The translations under genes were made by a program, and so were the position numbers. A DNA stretch of 59,343 bases from Opitutales bacterium (lineage in GTDB: Bacteria > Verrucomicrobiota > Verrucomicrobiia > Opitutales > T3Sed10-336): NCBI GenBank assembly GCA_022565335.1, contig JAIUMY010000007.1:1-59343 (forward strand), read 5' to 3'. Of this stretch, positions 56,601-59,343 are shown in pieces (the stretch's first letter is position 1; every line of letters starts with the position of its first letter). Below the pieces are notes generated by a model. It was not told where the DNA came from. It worked only from the letters and a program-made list of their open reading frames with translations, and did no database searches.

Positions 56601-58996
56601 CCGGCAACAGTCAACCGGTCGTTGCCATTGATCCCCGCCGCGAGGCCGCCCACCGCCGAACTCAGCGTAATCGACCCCTGCAAACCCGGGCCGCTTTCCG
56701 GATGGTGCAAGGCCAATCCCTCCGAGGCAAACACCGGATTCTCCAACACCAGATCGTTCCCCACCGTAACCGACCCGTCAAAATGCATACTAAATCCGGG
56801 TAACTGCAGGAAATACCGATTCACTTCCGCCCCGTCAACCTGGGCCACCAGATCCGGACCAAAGGCCCGCGAGCGAATTTCCACCTCATCCACCACTCCC
56901 CAGGTGTCGGGCAGACCACTGTCCCAGTCGTAGGCAAATTCCAACGCGGGAAGGATCACTTCCAAACGCCGCCCCTGGCTGACCGTAATCCCGTCAAAGG
57001 AAACATTCGTCGCACGATCGGCCAAATCCATTACGGCGGCAAACGCGGTCCCGTCTCCCGACCGGTCGGTCACCTGTCCGGTAAGGCCCCCGCTGTCCTG
57101 CCAGACATAGCCCAGCCCGGCTTTGATTTCAATCTCTCCCGACCATCCATGGCCCGCCTCGTAGGCCACATTCCGGGTCAAAAGTTTGGTCCCGTGCAAT
57201 TGCCAGGCCCGGTCAAATTCCGTCATGCCGGTCAAGCTCTGCTCCGCCGCCGCAAATTCCACCCGATTCTGGTTCCATCGCAAAATACCCGCCAGGGCAG
57301 TCATCGCCTGATTCGCGGTCAACACCTCCAGCGAGAGATCTACCCCGGCCAACACACCCCACCATTCCGCGGCCCCCAATAGCTCCAGCGTAAAACTCCG
57401 GTTGATTGCCGAAAATTCCAGCCCGGTCTCGATCTCCCCCCGCAATTCGCCCACGGTCAAGGCCATCGTCTCCTCCCCATAGACCCACTCCCCGCTCAGA
57501 GCCGCCCGCGATTCATTCCCTTTCAGGGACAGGTTTACCCCCTCCGGAAAACTCCCGAAAGTAGCTTCATGACTCGTCACCAACAACTCGATGGGCAGCG
57601 CCTCGGCAGTCAAATCCGCCCCCCTAACCTGCCAGGTTAAAAGCGTCTCCGGCATTGAAAAAAGCTCCACCCCATCGGCTCGCCGCAGGGTAAAATCACT
57701 TTTCTCCTCCAAAGAAAATTCCTCCACCCGATTGGCGTCAAAGCCCAACGAAAATTCCGTACGCAGCGCCTCACCATCCGGACCAATCAGAAAGGGAGCG
57801 TCAAAAAAGCCCACGATGACCCCCTCCAACCCCTCGGTCGAGAGACTGCCAAAAAGATTTACCTCCCCAAGTTGGCCCCATTGCACGCCCTCGGCGGAGA
57901 GCAGCCAGAAGCCCTCCTCCTCGTCATACTGTCCCGTCAATTCCACCGGTTCGGCCAATCCGGGCAGAGGCAGAAAGAGTCGCATCGAGTCATTGACCAC
58001 CACCGTCGAACCTTCGCCCTCTTCTCCCCCCACCGTCTCCAGCGTCTGCTCCAGAATCCAGTTGGCCACTCCCGCTGTTCCGGTCAACGAAACCTGCGCA
58101 CTCCCCGTCGTACGGGTCTCAAAATGAGTCTCCGGTGTCGCCACCACCACTTCCAGCGTGCTTTCCGCCAAATCTTCCTGCAACGCCATCGACAACTGGT
58201 ACTCCGCCTCCAATTTCCCCCCGGGGGTCAATGCCAAGGCACCCCCTCCCAGCGTGCCACTCAATGCGACCTCATCGGTTTTAATGGAAAGGTCCAGACG
58301 GGTCCCCTCCCGCACCTGCAAGTGCCCTTCGCTGTCCAATTGAAAAAATAACTGCAACGTCAACGAAGCCTTCCATCCGGTTTCCGCCTGCAACGAAACA
58401 TCGTCCCCCAATCCCCGGGCCAAACCGGTCAGGGAATTGTTTAAACCCAATCCCGCCAACCCCCCGACCACCGCCCGGTCAGTGAAAAGCTCAAACGTTC
58501 CACTCCCGACCAAAAGAATCCCCTCCCCGGCGTCGGCAATGGTCCCCTCCCCATCACTGTACCCCCCCGCAATGGCCTCCAGCGAAAAACCCATCTCCCG
58601 CAAGCGCTCCACCAAACCGGCCGTATCCTCGATCCCCGCCGCGGTAAACCCGAGCGCACCCGTCTCCACCGAAAGATCAAACATGGCCGAAGCCTCACCC
58701 GGCAAAAGGGTTGATCCCGAGGGAATTAGGGCCAGCCAATCCCCCAAAGCCTCCTCCAAAACGGTCAGTTCCGCTTCCAATGCAAGCCCCGTCTCATCCA
58801 TCGACGATTGAAAAAGCTCCCCCCCGGACTCCGCCGTGACCTCGCTCTGCGGCGCCTCGATGACCGGAGGCAACGCCTCCGGGGTCTCCAGCGGTTCGGC
58901 ATAAACCGGCGTCGCCGATAGCAAAATCCGCTGCTCCAACGGTTCAACTTTGAAGACAACTTTAGGCCCTTTTCGAGAGAAGAGAGACGTTTTCAC
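41609..58996 (-). CDS. Giant LEPR-XLL domain protein (5,795 residues)
   Basis: An exceptionally long protein read from a GTG at 58996. The N-terminus carries a LEPR-XLL motif (EPLEQRILLSA, about residues 18-28), a predicted surface-targeting signal of giant marine proteins; there is no ordinary signal peptide. Residues about 1-1,600 are beta-rich and have no recognised family. About 1,620-3,490 is a series of roughly fifteen ~125-residue repeats marked by an NTTG/NTTN motif followed by -AG-YARV-. Further beta-repeats run to 4,430. Four tandem LamG-like domains fill about 4,436-5,250 (YTVETWIKLDS; NYLHLLIRNGRAHIGHFNDD). The C-terminal 540 residues are repeat-like and end in SRWRLTFSFLGFNINITL, with no PEP-CTERM or sortase tail. 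I found no cysteine. Function is unknown; adhesion or a surface scaffold is inferred. Two further exported-protein genes follow with almost no gap. Confidence 0.9.
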   Translation of the reverse strand: MKTSLFSRKGPKVVFKVEPLEQRILLSATPVYAEPLETPEALPPVIEAPQSEVTAESGGELFQSSMDETGLALEAELTVLEEALGDWLALIPSGSTLLPGEASAMFDLSVETGALGFTAAGIEDTAGLVERLREMGFSLEAIAGGYSDGEGTIADAGEGILLVGSGTFELFTDRAVVGGLAGLGLNNSLTGLARGLGDDVSLQAETGWKASLTLQLFFQLDSEGHLQVREGTRLDLSIKTDEVALSGTLGGGALALTPGGKLEAEYQLSMALQEDLAESTLEVVVATPETHFETRTTGSAQVSLTGTAGVANWILEQTLETVGGEEGEGSTVVVNDSMRLFLPLPGLAEPVELTGQYDEEEGFWLLSAEGVQWGQLGEVNLFGSLSTEGLEGVIVGFFDAPFLIGPDGEALRTEFSLGFDANRVEEFSLEEKSDFTLRRADGVELFSMPETLLTWQVRGADLTAEALPIELLVTSHEATFGSFPEGVNLSLKGNESRAALSGEWVYGEETMALTVGELRGEIETGLEFSAINRSFTLELLGAAEWWGVLAGVDLSLEVLTANQAMTALAGILRWNQNRVEFAAAEQSLTGMTEFDRAWQLHGTKLLTRNVAYEAGHGWSGEIEIKAGLGYVWQDSGGLTGQVTDRSGDGTAFAAVMDLADRATNVSFDGITVSQGRRLEVILPALEFAYDWDSGLPDTWGVVDEVEIRSRAFGPDLVAQVDGAEVNRYFLQLPGFSMHFDGSVTVGNDLVLENPVFASEGLALHHPESGPGLQGSITLSSAVGGLAAGINGNDRLTVAGGRAEFRFSPVPGTSSFAAVASTVTYENDLGEVLTLTDVPLVAGADILQASHLRGNLGDGTPVYLESFVVGPGGTVTIPAGEVVELADETMVLADGWLPFSIVRAELLAGETELYQVSGYFDFSVFQGLRGGTVAVVIDGETILRGDQLVQMVVRSDAQGLRPENSGAISLQIAQRTVGNLAEIDFDLPLGEYLNGTYQSANDDGEVSMRFRSIMSNPAEGAWTAPLASLMADGETLRATAELMVDLQTFQFGAEGVELALEIELSRLAGGGFRVSVPVLGTTTEQTLTVSPVSGVTIQFVDAQVDFTATGSQPLVAPARVEATVNLDTVGLLGQVQGLVIGANGVLSAPGALRIEMGGLDDANLLQGIRWPNWLPIQVEAFVLQWRNFNADWTDFVAVLSGQVRVDFGETKSTNFAGAITGLTLDFGKLSEGKFPFIRIDEVALEVSGFVLGLNAQGRAILGMLRLDAEGKVLPSTDLTTPVDSTVLYAAVDVEVTIKGIGVRVYFGLSEYGPLSFYVSAGAPLPVGGKTGFVLGGLRGGIQLFSETEAITDPRDLASGNFPQVTPLAQQNFFVWRQGFHNQLANQVATVTSPDFLLDFVTAPFRIEGGATFYNVYTQKNAFSVDVDVILDSSGRLTLVGRLQTFSINPSSKTSKGLSDIKAWFHFDIADAPDGEVTILANIKKEGVFGKLNLNLYGMLDIDLGATFDYDNPPTALLENIRLRLLGGISTSVLSLGLARFEGIVEWGASLSEARMYLGFTGDVYLVGLEDVFGPANAGAGRFEIYFDENEEVQMVGAVEIGDILNFDLGDVAGFTLGGQAVMRVNTTHENRLFEIPSLTDGEGNTIREVSLAAQTSDFFIEGALGLRAAGYEFIRQTGQMGVGFEEGALRVFAVGELVNRSIGEIDQLKGLSESFFLVEFEGIAPGVAGVSRLRDGEASLVQNVDFVAGGNGLLQLRGDFEIGVNTTGREILLDIPTENEAIFGAPVLNLTAGLVDPNGVEGAPGPWFRMAGQGSLDLLSALTAEGDFYLGTNLQEASVLEYNGAVSVVVEGQTLLAFDAEGRFRMDEQGLYGYAAKTTAGEALLLLPGGAVPVTLNGQLGLAINTTGEEQELNDQTLIAGKYARLQHEGTISLEGFTFSGRQSLEVVDETSGVGAALLLDGTLEARIGNQPVLAIGSSGVLRIASDGLYGRIGLNAGVTEELSAELGVKLEGEVYFEINTTNRERNGLPANLGGRIGVEGALIIGENGRIEGNHTITMGDDQITFDLNGEALLQVENEEDEMVEIVRVPLVHSFTINVPVIQETLVLDLTDENGLFAELGFQETATVTLEINTSTVATEERPAGPYLRLKVEGGLEHSDQTLEGTFYLYQDLRTIRGEADFALTLQAGDTPFFIFEGQAGLQFGFSGVAGFGRMQLKEALIDGELGNLADLDFVLSFNSSNQPQTIVREELDDVTLAAGPYFRMEAQGALDLQGVIVNGSLLLEVDGNGLSADVDGQLLVVIPEIEETILSFVTQGSLRLNGAGLYGVLELTGTPVFPSFLDLTIDPASGFLARLEVNTTGEAQALPGDLELEAGNYARVILTGEISQGLTRMSGDFVLEVVDNDLEMRVRADTSLFIPAIGELAATTIYSYSIHGALAIRGNGVVGVLTSDETIEAPQIDAFADFELDLELANTEFRFHLNTTNEEAEIDGVQLEAGRYARLVTDSVIQVGVLYLAGTSSFEVGATGVKMDVRAINSLQIPSIQGADPINLASYTVNGSLLIAAGGVVGFLETIDMLGQADTTALGFTLPLVANQVRAEINFTGEEVVFEGRTLEAGNYAQVVYDGVLTVELGPFAAGWEGTYRFRTGEDRLLVFLDVNSYIDFPSAEGEPTERLLEAPGTGVIQLTAKGLSGFIDGKDVLDFGALQHLGIDLPTIDTGSETGRSFEIFVNTTREEVEVDFDGVTRSLAAKDFFGVAYNGTMGLGLDGADPILFSSGENRITLAGNGVEIQTLSITNLLGVEIGLDGIVELSTDGIVAVFDPTFPQISLGEVFTLNGDFQIAINTTNTAREYTIPSGSGEPRTVHLAANSFRILVEEADVQVGESTLLSGSFYFSRDANGVWRAEVGAGDSEPFIIAPLPGVEGTAIGFLAEDGTHSLVGQATTSVGVPELAQLQGLLSFNFSQATTEDTPVGLLTLDGEATILGTTIPFDGTIEREGREWTARFSTESFSPYGLDFAGEVELHYDGETFQNGLLKGTFDFGGLEITGEHRLEVVDGQSRITLDGNLIYQVPGLDGPVLDIFKAEISGLLLGSDGTDPAQPAGWYGAIDAILSDEIDIAAKLQEIGIGVASTELTATLRLNTTGAAQTVTFPNETVVELEAGDYTRVLIEGVYDIGLLVFNGEFVFEREGDGAFIGLNGDLRLRTPSLGSLPEQNLARQQINGVFQLFADGFAGRVDLVSGTLDELPEWLAGFTPRMDHVTWLEINTTGREVTVGDDQVFEAERAFALYAFGGVSLFGYETINMNGDLLFEVRNGGVSLRMDTNLRIGIPANEDLDAFVTRQVVGDLLIDARGVAGILYAEGDTVAGNPDWPINFSDTSLAYMFLNTTGEEVVFAAEEITLAADDVVGYRAVADMAFPLGGFTGDFDLVMTPNSFLISLNGELTVLRQTFTSMGEFRADAEGLVFLMEGTLPGFSLLDGDGPTLNGRALALVNTRGSDYLWGEGENARLIASGTELVLVEDLVVQLTPDLRVSGEMGFTRTENGYAGAINPEKPLTLAIPGIFTEVNGFINLPDEGSASYDLTSVTTISLGTADLGLAGEIRLTASDEALPRLRFAGNVNGGVELASVEGDIEVLEDGFSVRLSAESLQVAGFAAGGTVVLRYFSETEVLRLETEGALTASLPGLGQVELEGYVQSDGDIHLTGDVALAVGDSRLLEANGTIAVVIDSSDRVEATFAGNLLVFGQTLQEQTLSGVVNSEGLVVTGSSSLQVAQYATAGDWSLRFGSENDTPYLRLETVDGQRLTVQDPILGEVELTGFVDTRQLQGSFTGVYSYNFSTGSGATEISVALGGTLGVTYSVAEVSWALDLGGNYAITALGQSASDSFQRSWSGDVIDFVLEGVYSLAGFDLSGKIEVLISSDLVRLNIPESQSLLLSHPVFGEIAFHGYYNSSSDFLLTGNATVDTGTGAFVGLNGTGAFTLNPDGITGLFTGNLVVDGSSYTLSETSFSLDAERFVLTTTPLSFDLGGFALGGSYTIEITHPEGAVLPLASLSVNQASLVIPALGESTVSGTIASDGTFQLDGSIALQLGDRDFVSLEGLATLDFNNTNFSAAISGGVWLLGVETAGVSATGSVTPTSFALQLNGLTTNLSGQTVEGGLGLRAEVIGGIPVITATVGENETSLTLDSPFFGDIDFRGDIDATNRTVSLGATVAFAWQASSDQPDLISLEGETDFDVVAGAGGFTLQARHLYAIQALGFSQSLEVTAAFEENALTLGVNGEFSFAGVEFSGPLQLRVTSENFTLETPEGTSLNAAFFGATLQLEGSWTGSTGNGIEQIDVVGQGNLTLGNAQQVALSGTVVVTLDEKGITGTYTGTVLTPAGSQTVNSLAFSARPGEFLQLAATPLQVELGGYVAGAELVYRYENRDGQDHHLFALPMQPGATALHFQNQATIALPGSLSLTGGYTVETWIKLDSVQGDQALLSATGGNFGTSNYLHLLIRNGRAHIGHFNDDLTGETVLATGEWIHVAFTYDAATLERRIYLNGQLEARDLAARALTALGNGPLAIGQFTGNRFNGAMDNFRIWEGPVAGDEIARRANLVLPGDTPGLALGLPFDEGGGTELVPVGSVATLGDIAVLGDLAWTRDGRTSANFAEGGHIVLPDSVQLSGGYTVSAWVRLNEGGQNGDQAILARSGGGTEAGNYLHLLVRNGKAWMGHFSDDLEGNTTLPVGEWVHLSFIYDADTLQRKIYVNGQLDAQDTAAQALTETGNGPLRVGIFGGSGLNASLDDLRIYDQALDASRAEALPESRPTEDDAGLLLALPLDEGNGQMVNVLSPAPAGLNVEGTLEWFVGDRISANFADGAQISLPETIRMAGGYTVSTWVWLNEGAQSGDQAILGATGGAGWASNYLHLLVRDGRAWQGHFADDLGGNTVLPTEQWVHLAFTYNAETLERRIYVNGQLDAQDTAARALTEAGNGALRVGTFQQSGLNAWLDDLRISRNFLDPSLAALLPQTRPQGNESGLLLALPFDDGSGQTVRPVQTNPTALTVNGALGWSSNLNFAADFSNGGRIQLPDSVELDGGYTVSAWVRLNSGALSGDQAILSRSGTSGGPGNLLHLLVRNGRAFSGHWADDLTGQTELPQDEWVHLTFTYDAQTQERRIYVNGQLDAQDTTAVPLTENGNGPLFVGLFGASGFDGNMREVRVYDQALTAATVAGLPESAAQPGANGWVMGLPLDEDSGSEPRVQVAQLDTLALQGNAEWLVQPNPVGGSNGFTVPGIGTVNGAGYVDSNGLLRISGTAQLDTVLGQATGQMVATSATDFAFRGEVNVDLGLAEAVRFAGQAKVLVVRGAFGDETSFDFTGSVQILGQTVLNGDIAMEATENGFAIRTGASFNLGGFSAQGQLYLSYEGGDQPRFTVGTEVPPGSSRKDAGSLSLQVPVLGSANLTGALVFTRIDGQWVESSRISGQIQANIRHGNNALNANFAVHYVGGSSPYFNASYSGNLTLLGLSTGISGNTVIQAGQNTFTFTTDAAARFASLSLQGTYSVEIGANYLRATASGVTFNLPGLSNSRVNVTVDSRGTFQASGDIDIKLGDAQYAAIEGTLRFSASANNASATFFYTARVANQEVSSAPFGHFVNLSDGNIRVDLARSSGNFLQLSLFDFNARLETLSFQVGATGLFVEVGGGASYHRTGGGNLSGFIDLRNGGLSYAFNGQFSVIGSVPGAQASATLSITMRSPLAGESGIGVSGFQMVIFGHATGSGSALGQTVSVSSGLDLSRWRLTFSFLGFNINITL
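43210..45690 (-). repeat. Four tandem LamG-coding units, period about 618 bp
   Basis: The conserved 'GGYTV-(T/A)W--L' point of each unit maps to about 45,605, 44,985, 44,370 and 43,750, giving steps near 615-620 bases (206 residues). Shared blocks include YLHLLVRNGRA, RRIYVNGQLDAQD and LRISRNFLDP or similar. The units are alike enough that they probably arose by recent duplication or are being homogenised. Confidence 0.85.
48500..54140 (-). repeat. NTTG repeat block of the giant protein
   Basis: About fifteen copies of INTTGEEQ-like sequence (VNTTGREI, INTTNRERN, INTSTVATEE, FNSSNQPQT, VNTTGEAQ, LNTTNEEAE, INFTGEEV, VNTTREEV, INTTNTAR, LNTTGAAQ, INTTGREV, LNTTGEEV, VNTRGSDY). Most are followed 8-15 residues later by L-AG-YARV or a related block. 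Spacing is irregular, about 100-160 residues. Confidence 0.75.
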
Positions 58997-59343
58997 ACTT
59001 TTCTAAAAGAATGTAATCAAAGAAATCGCAACGCCCCATTCACCCCTGTCGCCTCAAGGCGATACTTTGTCGCCTCAGGATTGTCTCCACCTGCGCTCGA
59101 AAATCGGAGGTCAGCGCCTCTACCAGCGGCGTTGAAATATGCGGGCGAGAAACGGGCAGGGTCGGCAGAGTGTTCCGCGCAACCGCTAAAGCGGCCGCGC
59201 AGTGTGGTGGGGCGTGCTTTCCTTCCTGGCTTGAAGCACTTCGCGCAGGGACACAAGGTCCCCGCTTGAGGCCAAAAAGCGAACGGGGGCCTTGCGCCCC
59301 TGTGCGCAATACTTCGGGAAACGGAAATGTCGCCCCTTTTCCG
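58997..59343. other. Upstream region of the giant-protein operon, no gene supported
   Basis: The 347 bases up to the window edge contain short overlapping frames in several phases and no recognisable product. A promoter for the operon should lie here, but I cannot point to a convincing -35/-10 pair. GC-rich dyads such as CGGGGGCCTTGCGCCCCTGT near 59,283 are present. Confidence 0.4.

Noticed and set aside
59017-59256. 79-codon minus-strand open frame upstream of the giant gene
   Set aside because: Overlaps other frames in a GC-rich intergenic stretch and shows no recognisable features.

Overview
The window reads as a chromosomal segment of a moderately GC-rich member of the Verrucomicrobiota, most likely an Opitutales/Puniceicoccales-type marine lineage. 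The pointers are a PEP-CTERM protein, a XylR-type regulator (LacI-like sensor plus AraC helix-turn-helix), many secreted proteins tied to polysaccharide use, a giant LEPR-XLL protein, and the typical C-terminal 'D-GDGI-N-L-YA-G-P / SS-DL--W' modules. This placement is an inference from gene content; there is no rRNA gene here.

Layout. 0-5.4 kb: a dispersed-repeat array, gcvH, a patch of mobile or defence debris (one intact DUF4143 ATPase, two fragments of related ATPases, a frameshifted hsdM fragment), then a calcineurin-like phosphatase divergent from a LysR regulator. 5.4-13.4 kb: tRNA-Arg(CCU), a U32/TrhP-like enzyme, a PEP-CTERM protein, a XylR-like regulator and a heparinase II/III-like lyase, separated by long non-coding stretches full of dispersed repeats. 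13.4-18.1 kb: an azurin/auracyanin-type lipoprotein, a cobalamin riboswitch controlling a TonB-dependent receptor, and two secreted Hcp-fold proteins. 18.1-25.4 kb: a second copy of the first repeat array in inverted orientation, a CNT nucleoside transporter, a flavin oxidoreductase with a small partner, Pcm, a CPA2 antiporter, and a spermidine-synthase-like protein. 25.4-32 kb: a four-gene minus-strand operon (GH-like giant, small secreted protein, FG-GAP protein, histidine phosphatase). 32-36 kb: REP-like repeats, a VapBC pair, a three-repeat CRISPR-like array without cas genes, and a secreted GH-like protein. 35.7-59 kb: a tightly packed three-gene minus-strand operon: a 5,795-residue LEPR-XLL protein, a 291-residue secreted protein, and a 1,663-residue leucine-rich-repeat protein.

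How it works together. Much of the coding capacity is for exported proteins: polysaccharide lyase or hydrolase-like enzymes, adhesive or scaffold-like giants, and B12 and nucleoside uptake. The strongest candidates for something new are the giant-protein operon, the pair of Hcp-like proteins with signal peptides and no type VI genes nearby, and a shared operator that links the XylR-like regulator to the PEP-CTERM gene.
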